A stretch of DNA of 64,000 bases, taken from assembly GCA_018261935.1 (NCBI GenBank), contig JAGTRP010000001.1:62001-126000 (forward strand). The letters run 5' to 3'. Position 1 is the stretch's first letter; every line of letters begins with the position of its first letter. The notes under the pieces were generated by a model. It was given only the letters and a program-made list of their open reading frames with translations. It was not told the origin of the DNA and searched no databases. Shown one piece after another: positions 18,402-28,372 of this stretch. The position numbers and the translations under genes are program-made. This DNA is from Rhodocyclaceae bacterium (lineage in GTDB: Bacteria; Pseudomonadota; Gammaproteobacteria; Burkholderiales; Rhodocyclaceae).

Positions 18402-19034
18402 ATGAAAAGAACCAAGTCCAACCAGTCACAGCAAGGCGTGACCCTAATTGAGGTACTGGTCGCCATTCTCATAGCGGCGGTCGGCCTGCTTGGCTTGGCC
18501 GGCCTTCAGGCGCGGGCGATGACAGCGGAGTTCGAATCCTACCAGCGCAGCCAGGCGCTGCTGCTAGCCATGGACATGGCCGAACGGATGCGCATGAACC
18601 GGGCCTATTTCGGCATCTACAAGAACGTTTCCAACGCCGACGACGGCACGGGTTTTGTCGGCACGGCCGGCACCGGGCATTTCAGCCTCAGTTGCCCATC
18701 CGCGGACCACGCCACCCAGTCGTTGTGCGATTGGGATGACTTGCTGAAGGGATCCGCTGAAAAATCCGGAGCCGCCAAGATCGGCGCCATGATCGGAGCC
18801 CGCGGCTGCGTCACTTATGCCCCCAGCACCGAACTCGCCGGCATTCCGGACTCGGGGGAATTTACGGTGGCCGTAGTGTGGCAAGGCAACGCCGAAACCG
18901 CTGCCCCCACCGTACAAGGAACAGGTGTCGCCCTGAACTGCGCTAGGAATCTTTACACCGACAGCGACGGCACGGTCAAGGAAGGATTGCGCCGTGGCGT
19001 TGCCTTCAAGTTCCGCTACGCCAGGTTGAAATAA
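18402..19034 (+). CDS. pilV: type IV pilus minor pilin PilV
   Basis: A 210-residue PilV. The prepilin motif is QQG/VTLIEVLVAILIAAVGLLGLAGLQ followed by the AERMRMNR segment characteristic of PilV (TIGR02523-like). Several Cys residues in the C-terminal half may form disulfides. PilV belongs to the minor pilin priming complex at the pilus tip with FimU/FimT, PilW and PilX, and links to PilY1. Three bases separate its stop from pilW. Confidence 0.9.
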   Translation: MKRTKSNQSQQGVTLIEVLVAILIAAVGLLGLAGLQARAMTAEFESYQRSQALLLAMDMAERMRMNRAYFGIYKNVSNADDGTGFVGTAGTGHFSLSCPSADHATQSLCDWDDLLKGSAEKSGAAKIGAMIGARGCVTYAPSTELAGIPDSGEFTVAVVWQGNAETAAPTVQGTGVALNCARNLYTDSDGTVKEGLRRGVAFKFRYARLK

Positions 19035-19036
19035 TC

Positions 19037-20221
19037 ATGGTCGAGACAAGACAAATATCCAAGATAGCCGGGGAATACGGTTTCTCCCTGATCGAACTCA
19101 TGGTCGCCATGACCATCGGCTCCATTCTCGCCACTGCCCTGGTAATTGTTTTTGCCAACGTGATGCAGACCAACCGGGAGCAATTCAAGGCAGCGCAGCA
19201 GATCGAGAACGGCCGTTACGCCATCGATCTCATGACCAATGACATAAGACTGGCCGGATATTACGGAGAATTCGGCACACTTCCCTCCATTTCGTCGTTC
19301 GCGAGCCTGCCCGACCCATGCGATGTCACTTCGGCCGCTTTGCCCGAAGGTCCTATCACCGAAGAGGCAAACAGCCGGCTCGGTTTCCACGTCCAGGGTT
19401 ATGCAGCCAGCGACCTGGCAACACGGCCGACCGTCCCAGCCAACTGTTCTGCTCTGCTGGACACGAACACCCTTCGCCCCGGCAGCGACATCGTCGTCAT
19501 TCGCCGCCTAGATACCAAGCCCTTGCTCGACCCTCCCAACACATCGGCTTCAGTCACTGCGACAGCGAGCGATATCTATGCGCAGACGACCAGCAAAACG
19601 ATGGATATCCAGTACGGAGTCGCCTCGGCCATCGATGGGACCAAGAACGCCAAAGGCGCCTCCACCGGCACCTTGACACGCAAGGACTTCAACCAAGCCC
19701 TGGCCGGAACCCCAGGCACCCGGCCAACCACTGCCGCCTATATCCGGAAGGTCCATGTGCATGTCTATTTCGTCGCCAGCTGCCGCGACGGCAATGGAGC
19801 TAATGGCAAATGTCTGGGCACCGACGACGGCATCCCGACGCTGAAACGCCTGGAACTCGTATCGGAATCGGGGACGCGAAAAATGAAGATCGTTCCTCTG
19901 GTGGAAGGCATGGAATTCCTCAAAGTCCGCTACGGACTGGACAAGACCTCCCATATCCCCGGCCAGACTGTCGACGGATCGGTGGACGACTCCCTGGTCC
20001 CGGCATCGTCCGTCACCCTCGCCGACTGGCAAAACGTCGTCATGCTGGAACTGCGTGTGCTGGCGAGGAACACCGAGGCCACGACCGGTTACGCGGACGG
20101 CAAGACTTACGATCTGGGCGTCGCAAACTACACCCCCAGCGGGAGCGACGCCAAGTACAAGCGCCATGCCTTCACATCCCAGGTTTATATCGTCAACATC
20201 GGCGGCCGGAGGGAATCATGA
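19037..20221 (+). CDS. pilW: type IV pilus minor pilin PilW
   Basis: A 394-residue PilW. The prepilin motif is YG/FSLIELMVAMTIGSILATALVIVF, then the RYAIDLMTNDIRLAGYYGEF block typical of PilW, and a large beta-rich C-terminal domain. The stop overlaps the pilX start (ATGA), so translation is coupled. Role: minor pilin in the tip and priming complex for type IV pilus assembly. Confidence 0.92.
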   Translation: MVETRQISKIAGEYGFSLIELMVAMTIGSILATALVIVFANVMQTNREQFKAAQQIENGRYAIDLMTNDIRLAGYYGEFGTLPSISSFASLPDPCDVTSAALPEGPITEEANSRLGFHVQGYAASDLATRPTVPANCSALLDTNTLRPGSDIVVIRRLDTKPLLDPPNTSASVTATASDIYAQTTSKTMDIQYGVASAIDGTKNAKGASTGTLTRKDFNQALAGTPGTRPTTAAYIRKVHVHVYFVASCRDGNGANGKCLGTDDGIPTLKRLELVSESGTRKMKIVPLVEGMEFLKVRYGLDKTSHIPGQTVDGSVDDSLVPASSVTLADWQNVVMLELRVLARNTEATTGYADGKTYDLGVANYTPSGSDAKYKRHAFTSQVYIVNIGGRRES

Positions 20222-20700
20222 CAGGCCGGCGTCATTCTCAAAGCGGCGTCACCCTGATCGTCACCCTTGTGATGCTGGTCATGCTGACCTTGTTCGCCCT
20301 CTCCGCCATTCGCCTGGCCAACATCAATCTGCGCATCGTCGGCAATTTCCAATGGCAAAAGGAGATGGAAATCCTGACCGACTCGGCCATCGAACAGCTC
20401 ATCAGTTCCATTTCCAATTTCAATCTCGCCCCCGCAAGCCGGGACATATGCAGGGATGGACAAGTCGTTGCCACGGGGACCTGCAGCCTTCTTCTCAATC
20501 CCAAGGTTGGAACAATCCAAGCGCCCCGCTGCATGGCCCATATATCGGCACCCGGTTATACCAAGAAGGAGGGCGAAATCGCCCCCGAAGATAACACCTG
20601 GGTCATCAAGGCTACCGCGGAAGACAGTTGGAGCGGCGCTAAAGTAGTCATCAGCCGCGGCGTGGTCATACGCCAGCTGGCCGATAACTGTCCCGAATAA
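20218..20700 (+). CDS. pilX: type IV pilus minor pilin PilX
   Basis: A 160-residue PilX-like protein. The N terminus QSG/VTLIVTLVMLVMLTLFALSAIRLA has the PilX-type prepilin segment without Glu5, as in other PilX/GspK-like proteins, followed by the conserved RIVGNFQWQKE block. ATG 20218 overlaps the pilW stop by four bases. A pair of Cys residues near 79 and 88 may be bonded. Confidence 0.88.
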   Translation: MTGRRHSQSGVTLIVTLVMLVMLTLFALSAIRLANINLRIVGNFQWQKEMEILTDSAIEQLISSISNFNLAPASRDICRDGQVVATGTCSLLLNPKVGTIQAPRCMAHISAPGYTKKEGEIAPEDNTWVIKATAEDSWSGAKVVISRGVVIRQLADNCPE

Positions 20701-20726
20701 GGAAAACTCCGCAAGGGAGGCAATAA

Positions 20727-23700
20727 ATGAATATCCGCAAACTTCTCAACGCCGGCATTCTGGCCCTTTGCGGCCTCTTTGCCGCCACAGCCCAGTCCGC
20801 CTTCGACCCGGTCCATGAAGACATCGACATCTTCATGACCAATCCATCGATCACCTCACAACGCCCTAATATTCTGATCGTCCTGGACACCACGGCCAAC
20901 TGGGGCAGCTATTTCGCCAGCGAGAAGTCGGCATTGATTTCGGTCATCGGCGGCCTCACCGAGAATTACAACGTCGGCCTCATGCTATTCACCGGCGGCA
21001 GCATCCAGGGTGCCTACCTCCGCTACGCCATCCGGCAGATGACCAACACCAACAAGTCGGCGCTGCAAGGCCTTGTGAATGAATTGAGCGATGGCTCCTC
21101 GGCCAGTTTCACCGGTGACAAGACCAATAATGCGGCGATCGGCCAGGCCATGAATGAGGCGTACCGCTACTTCAAGGGGGAACCATCCTACTCGGCCAGC
21201 ACCCAGTCCCAGCACGACCCCCGCACTGACTACGGTGGCAACGCCAACAATTCCTGGATCACCAGCCTGGCAGGCAACGCCTTCACCTCCACGCCGGCCG
21301 TCAACACGCCCTATAACAGCCCGGTCACCAATGCCTGCCAGAAGAATTTCATCATCTACATCAGCAACGGCAAAGTCAGCAACCAGAGCGACGAGACCAC
21401 CAGCGCCAAGACCCAGCTGGACACCGCCTACGGCGCCACCTATCCGACCATCACTCCCCTATCGCCCAGCGGTATAGAAGACAAGAGCTGGTTCGACGAA
21501 TGGGCAAAATTCATGGTCAATACAGGCTTCCAGAAGAGCATCAACGGGGTCACCAAGACCATCACCGCCTCGACTTACGTCGTTGAAATCAACCCCGGCA
21601 TCCAGTCGGCCGACCGGCAATTCACGGCCATGCTGGTGAGCGGCAGCCTCACTAATGGCAAGGGCAACTACTTTGCCACCACCGGCGGTGATCCCGCAGC
21701 CCAGCTGACCGAGGCCCTGACCAACATATTCACCGAAATCCAGGCGGTGAATTCGGTATTCGCATCCACCACCCTGCCGGTGAGCGTCAATGTACGGGGC
21801 ACCAACCTGAACCAGGTCTATATCGGCATGTTCCGCCCCGATGCGGACAAGACGCCACGCTGGTTCGGAAACCTCAAGATGTACAAGCTGGGGATGGGTG
21901 CCAACAACCAGTTGCAACTCGTCGACGCCAATGCCAACAAGGCGGAATCGACCACCACAGGTTTTGTCACCGATACGGCAAAGAGCTTCTGGACCAGTGA
22001 GTCCTCGTTCTGGAGCTACCGGAGTTCCGAAGTGAACGGTGCCGGCGGCGACTCCGATTCACCCGATGGCAGCTTGGTGGAGAAGGGGGGCGTTGCCCAG
22101 CGGCTCAGGGCATCCTATGCAGCAGGCCAAGCGTCCCGAAAACTTTACACCTGTATCGGTTCGAGTTGTCAGGCCTGCACGGCCACCGATGCCGCGAGCG
22201 GGGACGCTACCGAGAAAACCTGTAGCGGCGGATCAGCCTTGTCCGCCACACTATTCTCTACCGACAACACCGACATCACCGCCACCTCTCTCGGACTGGG
22301 CACCAAGGCCGTGGCTAGCCTGACGGCCAAGGTCACGAGGCCGGTGAGCGCCATTTCGGACCGGCGCAATGTCAGTCTCTCCAATGCCACGGGGTTAGCT
22401 GTCGCTGTCTCCGCCCTGAACAATGGGGCGACCCTGAAAACTGTCACGGCAGCAACCGCCTTTGACGCCACCAAGCAGATGAGCACGACCGCGCTCACCG
22501 GCCTGGCGTCATCCATGTCCCCCACCACGGTGGCGGGCAAGTCCAGCAGTGGCTCATCAGTGACCCTCTCCATCAGCACCACAGGATTCAACTCCAATCC
22601 GTGTGCCGGCAAGGACTACGTCACCGTCGCCGGTAACGACCCCAGCGTCAATGGCACCTGGCCGATCGTCACTACGAGCACCAGCCCCAGCCGGTACGCC
22701 GTGACCTTCACGGTCAGCGGCACGGCCAGCCCCGACAACAACGGCACCCTGTCCTGCGCGGCCAAATCGACGGTGGCCACTGCCACTGTCAACACCCTGC
22801 CCGCCGGCCTGGCTGCCGGCAGCCGCATCAATATCAGCGGGGCACAACCGGCGGCCTTCAATGGCAACTTCACGGTCAATAGCGTCAGCGCTGCCAACAA
22901 GACCTTCACTTACACCCTGGACAGCACCCAGGGGCCTGCCACCACCCAAGGCACCCTGAAGGTGGTCAACACCGTCAGTGGCGACACATACTCCGCTGCA
23001 ACCACCACAGCCAGGATCACTGTAACCGCAGCCAGCCATGGGTTCCAAGCTGGCGACTCGTTGGTGCTTACCGGCATCACACCCAGCACCTACAACGGGA
23101 GCGTGACCGTCAGGACGGCAACCACCAACTCTTTCACTTACGATCTGAGCTTCGGCGCCGGGTCGCCCCCTCCTGATGCCACCGCCTTCGGCTATGCTTA
23201 CAAAGGGGCAACCACCATAGTCACTGTCACCCTGGCCTCCGGCGCCCTCTACCAAAGCAGCCCTATCGACATTACCGGCACAGGCAGTCCCTGCTTCGAC
23301 AAGACTGGGGCCGCGGCAACCTGGATCAGCGCCACCCAGTTCAGTTATACGACCGGCACCGCTTGCCAGCCGCTGGCCAACATCCCCGCTGGCGCGCAAG
23401 TAAATGCTTCTGGATATTCGAAAACCGTCACCGCAACCCTGCCCGGCCACGGCTTCAGCATCGGCAACAACATCACCATCGCCGATGGCACCGAGGCATG
23501 GCACCGCGGCGAATTCATCGTGACGGCAGCGGATGCCAACACCTTCACCTACAACAACAACAATGTCGGCTCGGAGGTCGCGCCCACCGGACAATACACG
23601 GTGCGCCTGACAACCACCCCCCGGGCCTATGTCACGGCCGCCGCCCATGGCTTCGCCACCGGCGACAGCATCATCATTGCTGGCGTCACCCCTACCAGCT

Positions 23701-25817
23701 ACAACAACACATGGACCATTACCAGGATCGATGACGACCATTTCTCGTTCATCCTGTCGTCGGCACCCGGCATCGGAACTGGCACCATCACCGCTTCCAA
23801 GAACACCACGACGGCCTGGGCCTACTCGGTCAACCATAGCTTCAGCGAAGGCGCCTCGGTTACGATTGCCGGGGCGACGCCGACAGCTTTCAATGGCGCC
23901 AAGACGATCCATGTGGTGGACAGCAACAATTTCACCTACTCCCTGGACAGCGCTCAAGGCGATGCCGCCGGAACCATCGTGGCGGCCTCTGGAACAGGCA
24001 GCAATTCCGAGCGCGACTCCCTGATCAACTGGGTGCGGGGACAAGATAATGCCCTCAGCCCCGGGGGTGAAAATGCCGACGGTTCGATGACCGATTGCCG
24101 GGCCTCGGTCCACGGCGACGTGCTCCATTCCCGCCCTGCCGTGATCAACTACAACCGCTACGGCGGGGAAAACGACGTCTATATCTTCTACGGAGCCAAT
24201 GACGGAGTTTTCCATGCTGTCAAGGGCGGCACGGCCAAGGACGCAACTGACCCCGGGACCCTCAACCCGGGCGAGGAAGCATGGGGCTTCATCCCTTCCG
24301 AAGGATTCACCTTCCTCCAGCGCCTGCGCAACAACTCTCCGAAGGTGGCGCCAAATTACAAGAAGCCCTACTTCATGGACGGGCCGATCGGCGTTCTCAC
24401 CATCGATGGCAACAAGGATGGACAAGAGAATTCGGCAACCGAGTCGGACAAGGTTTACCTATATGTCGGAGCGCGGCGCGGCGGACGTTTCATCTACTCG
24501 CTCGACGTGACGAATCCGACCTCACCAAAATATCGCTGGAAGATCGACAACCAAACCACTGGCTTCGGGGAACTTGGGCAAACCTGGTCACTCCCGACTG
24601 TGGTCACCAGCATCAATGGCTACAAGAACCCGGTGCTTATCTTCGGCGGCGGCTACGATCCCTTGGTCGAAGATGCGGAAAACTGCACCATCCAGTCCGC
24701 CTCGGCAAGCGAAGTCCAGTACTACACAGGCCCTATCAAATACACCACCACGGGCTGCACCAAGAGCGACGACAGCGCCATCGGGGCAACGGACACCCCA
24801 AACACTACTGCCACCCGCAGCATGGGCCGGGCCATCTACATGGTGGATGCCATTACCGGCGAATTGATCTGGTCGGCCAGCGGCAGCACGACCAACGGGA
24901 CTCCCAATCTGCAGGTCGCCGGCATGGACTTCGCTATTGCGGCAGACCCCCTTGTGGTGCGGAACGAGAGCGGCGGAAAGACGAATCGCGCCTATTTCGC
25001 CGACACCGGCGGCAACGTCTGGCGTTTCGACTTTGGCAACAGCAACAAAGCCAACTGGACAATCACCAAGATCGCCGCCGTCGGTAATGTCGCCTCCGCC
25101 TCGGGACGCCGCAAGTTCCTGTATCCCCCCGATGTCGTTGGCGCGGCTGGCTACGACGCCGTGCTGATCGGCTCGGGTGACCGGGAGCACCCCTTCGACA
25201 TGAGCGTGACCAATCGCTTCTATATGCTCAAGGACAAAGGCAACGACAATGGACCGCTGACCGGGGTGGACAACACGCCGGACTCGACCGATCCGACCAT
25301 CACCGAAGCAAGGCTCTACAACGCCACCACGACCTCGCAGACCACTGCGAGCACCACGGCCACCCAGGCGGACAAGACCACTGCCACAACCACCGCCACG
25401 GCGGCCATCCAGGACCAGGATGGCTGGTACGTCACCCTGGCGGCAGGCGAGAAGGATATCGGCAATGCGGTGGCGCTCAACGGCGTCGTCTTCTTCAATA
25501 CGAACGTATCCCCGATGTCGCCGAGCGTTACCGACTCCTCCAGCTGCGAGAGCAACCTGGGCATCGCCAAGCAGTACCAGGTTGGAATCGCGGACGTGGC
25601 GACCACTGTCGACAACCACGTTGGCGGCGGATACCTGCCTTCGCCGGTCCACGTCGTGGTGACGGTCGATGTGACCAGCACCGATCCGGTAACCGGGGTG
25701 CAGAGCACCACCCAGAAGACGGTCGAGGGCGTGGTCTCGGGTACCGAAGTCCAGACACCCGGTGGTGTAATCCTGGGCACCCGTAGCCGCCGCTTCTGGT
25801 ATAAGGAAATCGACTGA
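20727..25817 (+). CDS. pilY1: type IV pilus tip adhesin PilY1 with repeat insert
   Basis: A 1,696-residue secreted PilY1, longer than the roughly 1,160 aa of the Pseudomonas protein. A signal peptide (NIRKLLNAGILALCGLFAATAQSA) is followed by a VWA-like domain whose metal site is degenerate (DTTAN in place of DxSxS). The C-terminal third (from about residue 1,120) is the PilY1 beta-propeller, with a calcium-loop-like DGNKDGQEN at residue 1,227. Between them (about residues 610-1,090) are about seven beta-rich repeats, described separately. PilY1 caps the pilus with PilV/W/X, controls extension and retraction, and acts in adhesion and surface sensing. An AAGGGAGG lies before the start, and a strong terminator follows the stop. 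Cys residues occur in the 475-500 region (CIGSSCQAC). Confidence 0.93.
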   Translation: MNIRKLLNAGILALCGLFAATAQSAFDPVHEDIDIFMTNPSITSQRPNILIVLDTTANWGSYFASEKSALISVIGGLTENYNVGLMLFTGGSIQGAYLRYAIRQMTNTNKSALQGLVNELSDGSSASFTGDKTNNAAIGQAMNEAYRYFKGEPSYSASTQSQHDPRTDYGGNANNSWITSLAGNAFTSTPAVNTPYNSPVTNACQKNFIIYISNGKVSNQSDETTSAKTQLDTAYGATYPTITPLSPSGIEDKSWFDEWAKFMVNTGFQKSINGVTKTITASTYVVEINPGIQSADRQFTAMLVSGSLTNGKGNYFATTGGDPAAQLTEALTNIFTEIQAVNSVFASTTLPVSVNVRGTNLNQVYIGMFRPDADKTPRWFGNLKMYKLGMGANNQLQLVDANANKAESTTTGFVTDTAKSFWTSESSFWSYRSSEVNGAGGDSDSPDGSLVEKGGVAQRLRASYAAGQASRKLYTCIGSSCQACTATDAASGDATEKTCSGGSALSATLFSTDNTDITATSLGLGTKAVASLTAKVTRPVSAISDRRNVSLSNATGLAVAVSALNNGATLKTVTAATAFDATKQMSTTALTGLASSMSPTTVAGKSSSGSSVTLSISTTGFNSNPCAGKDYVTVAGNDPSVNGTWPIVTTSTSPSRYAVTFTVSGTASPDNNGTLSCAAKSTVATATVNTLPAGLAAGSRINISGAQPAAFNGNFTVNSVSAANKTFTYTLDSTQGPATTQGTLKVVNTVSGDTYSAATTTARITVTAASHGFQAGDSLVLTGITPSTYNGSVTVRTATTNSFTYDLSFGAGSPPPDATAFGYAYKGATTIVTVTLASGALYQSSPIDITGTGSPCFDKTGAAATWISATQFSYTTGTACQPLANIPAGAQVNASGYSKTVTATLPGHGFSIGNNITIADGTEAWHRGEFIVTAADANTFTYNNNNVGSEVAPTGQYTVRLTTTPRAYVTAAAHGFATGDSIIIAGVTPTSYNNTWTITRIDDDHFSFILSSAPGIGTGTITASKNTTTAWAYSVNHSFSEGASVTIAGATPTAFNGAKTIHVVDSNNFTYSLDSAQGDAAGTIVAASGTGSNSERDSLINWVRGQDNALSPGGENADGSMTDCRASVHGDVLHSRPAVINYNRYGGENDVYIFYGANDGVFHAVKGGTAKDATDPGTLNPGEEAWGFIPSEGFTFLQRLRNNSPKVAPNYKKPYFMDGPIGVLTIDGNKDGQENSATESDKVYLYVGARRGGRFIYSLDVTNPTSPKYRWKIDNQTTGFGELGQTWSLPTVVTSINGYKNPVLIFGGGYDPLVEDAENCTIQSASASEVQYYTGPIKYTTTGCTKSDDSAIGATDTPNTTATRSMGRAIYMVDAITGELIWSASGSTTNGTPNLQVAGMDFAIAADPLVVRNESGGKTNRAYFADTGGNVWRFDFGNSNKANWTITKIAAVGNVASASGRRKFLYPPDVVGAAGYDAVLIGSGDREHPFDMSVTNRFYMLKDKGNDNGPLTGVDNTPDSTDPTITEARLYNATTTSQTTASTTATQADKTTATTTATAAIQDQDGWYVTLAAGEKDIGNAVALNGVVFFNTNVSPMSPSVTDSSSCESNLGIAKQYQVGIADVATTVDNHVGGGYLPSPVHVVVTVDVTSTDPVTGVQSTTQKTVEGVVSGTEVQTPGGVILGTRSRRFWYKEID
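22555..23990 (+). repeat. array of about seven FCCH-like protein repeats inside pilY1
   Basis: Diverged repeats of roughly 60-80 residues. The best-kept copies share a pattern like (A/P)xHGFxxGDxIxIxGxTPxxYN, then a strand, then (N/D)xFTYxL. Good examples begin near codons at 23020, 23430, 23615 and 23810; others (about 22560, 22760, 23205) are more diverged. From memory the pattern resembles the FCCH-type repeat found in phage tail and adhesin proteins. They are recognisable mainly at protein level. Confidence 0.7.
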
Positions 25818-25842
25818 CCCCGAATTCCACCGAAACAGAAAC

Positions 25843-25870
25843 CGGGGGGTTGAAGCCCCCCGTTTCTTTT
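25843..25870 (+). terminator. rho-independent terminator after pilY1
   Basis: A 7-bp GC stem (CGGGGGG, loop TTGAAG, CCCCCCG) followed by TTTCTTTT. It ends the pilus operon and directly abuts the start codon of the TonB-like gene at 25871. Confidence 0.85.
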
Positions 25871-26599
25871 ATGCCTCAAGAAACCGATCCATCCCAAGGG
25901 CTCTCGATCGCGCTGGTAGTCTCCCTGCTGGCCCATGCCGCACTGCTGTCCTTGCCGCTGGCCCCCATCTCAGGAAAGGGACTTCCCTTTCTCCCGACCC
26001 GGACACAGCTTGCCGCCCACTTGATTAGTCCGGCCTTAGAAACAGCCGCGGTGCGCAATATCCCGACGGAGGATGCCCGCCTGATCGGATCGACGCCGGG
26101 CGCCTCGAAGGACAATCCGGAAATCACCCACGTCGGCCCGGAAGGGCCGATCGAGTCTTCCCTCAGCTCTCCTTACCTGACCTCGGCGGAAGTTGATGTC
26201 CGCGCCAGCCCAATCGACCCGCCTCCCCTGATCCTGCCGGAATTCATCCTGCGGCAGCACATCAAGGGAAGCGTGGAACTGAAGGTCTTCATCAGCGCTG
26301 GCGGCGAAGTTGACGCCATCGAAGTGATTTCGTCCAGCCACCCGGGCCAGCTCGAGAATGAAGCAGTGGAAGTCACCATGGCGACCCGTTTTTCACCGGC
26401 CTACAAAGCCGGTGTTGCGGTCAAGAGCGTCAAACGAATCGAGGTGATTTTTGACCCGGACGAGCCAAACGCTGGCCCTGTGCAACCAGCCTCAGCTGGC
26501 CCGGTTCAGGCACCAGCGGGGCGCAGCCTCAAGCCAATTCCTTCGGCAACGGAAAAACCACGTTTTCCGGACTCCCAAGGTCCTGCCGTACCTCGATGA
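25871..26599 (+). CDS. TonB C-terminal domain protein
   Basis: A 242-residue TonB-family protein: one N-terminal membrane anchor ([20 protein letters not shown], residues about 11-30), a proline- and serine-rich middle likely to span the periplasm, and a TonB-like C-terminal domain (about 120-192, with [21 protein letters not shown]), plus a proline-rich tail. No exbB/exbD is adjacent, so its energy source and receptor are unknown. ATG 25871 directly follows the T-tract of the pilY1 terminator and lacks a Shine-Dalgarno; TTG 25850, inside the hairpin, is the only other start before the membrane anchor. The 3' end overlaps ispH by 71 bases on the opposite strand. Confidence 0.72.
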   Translation: MPQETDPSQGLSIALVVSLLAHAALLSLPLAPISGKGLPFLPTRTQLAAHLISPALETAAVRNIPTEDARLIGSTPGASKDNPEITHVGPEGPIESSLSSPYLTSAEVDVRASPIDPPPLILPEFILRQHIKGSVELKVFISAGGEVDAIEVISSSHPGQLENEAVEVTMATRFSPAYKAGVAVKSVKRIEVIFDPDEPNAGPVQPASAGPVQAPAGRSLKPIPSATEKPRFPDSQGPAVPR

Positions 26600-27449
26600 C
26601 CCCTAGTTCCGCCAAGCGCGCGACGACCTGATCCACCAGGATCTCCGGGGCTGAAGCACCGGCGGTGACCCCCACGACCTGCTTCCCGACCAGCCAGGCC
26701 GGCTCGATCTGCTCGGCGCTATCCACCATGTGGGCTTCGACGCCCCGGCTGGCGGCCACTTCCCGCAGCCGGTTGGAATTGGAGCTGTTGGGGCTGCCCA
26801 CCACGATGACCAGATCGCACTGCTCGGCCAGCAGCTTGGCGGCGTCCTGCCGATTCTGGGTGGCGTAGCAGATGTCGTCCTTCTTCGGCCCCTGGATGGT
26901 CGGAAAGCGCTGGCGCAGGGCATTGACGATGGCCCCGGCATCATCCACCGACAGGGTCGTCTGGGTGACGTAGGCCAGGTTTTCCGAATCGGCCACCTGC
27001 AGGCCGGCCACATCCTCCACGGTAGCGACCAGATACATGCCCCGATCGCTTTGCCCCATGGTGCCCTCCACCTCGGGATGGCCCTTATGGCCGATCATGA
27101 TCACTTCCCGCTCCCGGTTCCGCAGCCGGCCGACCTCCAGGTGGACCTTGGTCACCAGCGGACAAGTGGCATCGAACACCTCTAGCCCCCGCGCCTCCGC
27201 CTCCTCCCGCACCGCCCGCGAAACCCCGTGAGCGCTGAAAATCACCGTGCTGCCGGCGGGCACCTCGGACAGCTCCTCGACAAAGATGGCGCCCTTGGCC
27301 CGCAGGTCGTCGCAGACGAACTTGTTGTGCACCACCTCGTGGCGCACGTAGATGGGGGCGCCGAACTTTTCCAGGGCCCGCTCGACGATGGCGATGGCCC
27401 GTTCCACCCCGGCGCAGAAGCCCCGGGGGTTGGCGAGGATGACTTCCAT
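26529..27449 (-). CDS. ispH: 4-hydroxy-3-methylbut-2-enyl diphosphate reductase
   Basis: A 306-residue IspH, the last enzyme of the MEP isoprenoid pathway, converting HMBPP to IPP and DMAPP. The three cysteines for the 4Fe-4S cluster are present (Cys12 in RGFCAGV, Cys98 in FDATCPL, Cys196 in DDICYAT), as are the GHKGHPE and [10 protein letters not shown] substrate motifs. It ends the ribF-ileS-lspA-fkpB-ispH operon, a common proteobacterial order. Its last 71 bases overlap the convergent TonB-like gene. Confidence 0.97.
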   Translation of the reverse strand: MEVILANPRGFCAGVERAIAIVERALEKFGAPIYVRHEVVHNKFVCDDLRAKGAIFVEELSEVPAGSTVIFSAHGVSRAVREEAEARGLEVFDATCPLVTKVHLEVGRLRNREREVIMIGHKGHPEVEGTMGQSDRGMYLVATVEDVAGLQVADSENLAYVTQTTLSVDDAGAIVNALRQRFPTIQGPKKDDICYATQNRQDAAKLLAEQCDLVIVVGSPNSSNSNRLREVAASRGVEAHMVDSAEQIEPAWLVGKQVVGVTAGASAPEILVDQVVARLAELGVIEVRQDLGSPENVVFPLPKELA

Positions 27450-27452
27450 GGC

Positions 27453-27881
27453 TTAGAGGATTCCGATGATTTCCACCTCGAACCGGATGGTCTTGCCGGC
27501 GAGGGGGTGATTGAAATCGAAGAGGCCGCTGTCTGCCGTGAGTTCCCGCAGGAAGCCGGCAAAAGTGGCGCCGTTGGGGGCGCCGAATTCGACCACGGAA
27601 TTCTCCTTCAGCTCCATGCCCGCCGGCAGGGCGGAACGGGCGATGCGCTCCACCAGCCGCGGGTTTTGCTGGCCGAAGGCCTCTTCCGGCTCCAGCTGGA
27701 AGACGAAGCGCTCGCCGGCGGGCAGGCCCACCAGGCGGGATTCCAGGGTGTCGGCCAGCTGGCCCCCGCCCATCTGCAGGGTCGCCGGGCTCATGTCGAA
27801 GGTGGAAAGGAATTCCTCGCCGTCCAGGGTCGAGATGCGGTAATGCAGGGTGAGGTAGCTGTCCGGACGGACCGTCGTCAT
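27453..27881 (-). CDS. fkpB: FKBP-type peptidyl-prolyl isomerase (SlpA-like)
   Basis: A 142-residue FKBP-type cis-trans prolyl isomerase and chaperone of the SlpA/FkpB group. The [17 protein letters not shown] start, [21 protein letters not shown] flap region and [18 protein letters not shown] end match. The ATG overlaps the lspA stop by four bases, and its stop is three bases before ispH, so it is firmly within the operon. Confidence 0.94.
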   Translation of the reverse strand: MTTVRPDSYLTLHYRISTLDGEEFLSTFDMSPATLQMGGGQLADTLESRLVGLPAGERFVFQLEPEEAFGQQNPRLVERIARSALPAGMELKENSVVEFGAPNGATFAGFLRELTADSGLFDFNHPLAGKTIRFEVEIIGIL

Positions 27882-28372
27882 GATTGCGCCTCCTTGGCGT
27901 TTTTGGCCCGGACCGAGAACAGCTGTTCCCAGACCAGGAGCACCGCGCCGACCGTGATGGCGGAATCGGCCACGTTGAACGCCGGCCAGTGCCAGCCGGC
28001 GGCATGGAAATCGAGAAAGTCCACCACGGCGCCGTAAATCACCCGGTCGATGACATTGCCCAGGGCGCCGCCGAGGATGAGGGAAAGGGCCAGGCAGAGG
28101 AGCGCATCCGCCGCGTGGCGCTTCAGCATGCCGATGATCCAGGCCGAAATCCCCAGGGCCAGGACAAGGAAGAACCACTTCTGCCAGCCGCCGGCATCGG
28201 CCAGGAAGCTGAAGGCCGCCCCCCGGTTGTAGACCAGCACCAGATTGAAGAAAGGCGCCACCTCGCGACTCTCGCCCAGGGTGAAGGCTCCGAGGACGGC
28301 CAGCTTGGTGATCTGGTCGAGACCGATCACCAGGCCGGCCAAGCCCAGCCAGCGGCCCACGCCCTTAGGCAT
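27878..28372 (-). CDS. lspA: lipoprotein signal peptidase
   Basis: A 164-residue inner-membrane aspartic protease that cleaves prolipoprotein signal peptides. It has four hydrophobic segments, the NRGAAFSF motif and the catalytic aspartates (Asp118 in VVDF and Asp136 in NVADS). ATG 28372 is chosen because LspA homology begins with [18 protein letters not shown]; the upstream frame lies within ileS. It overlaps the ileS end by 8 bases and the fkpB start by 4. Confidence 0.95.
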   Translation of the reverse strand: MPKGVGRWLGLAGLVIGLDQITKLAVLGAFTLGESREVAPFFNLVLVYNRGAAFSFLADAGGWQKWFFLVLALGISAWIIGMLKRHAADALLCLALSLILGGALGNVIDRVIYGAVVDFLDFHAAGWHWPAFNVADSAITVGAVLLVWEQLFSVRAKNAKEAQS

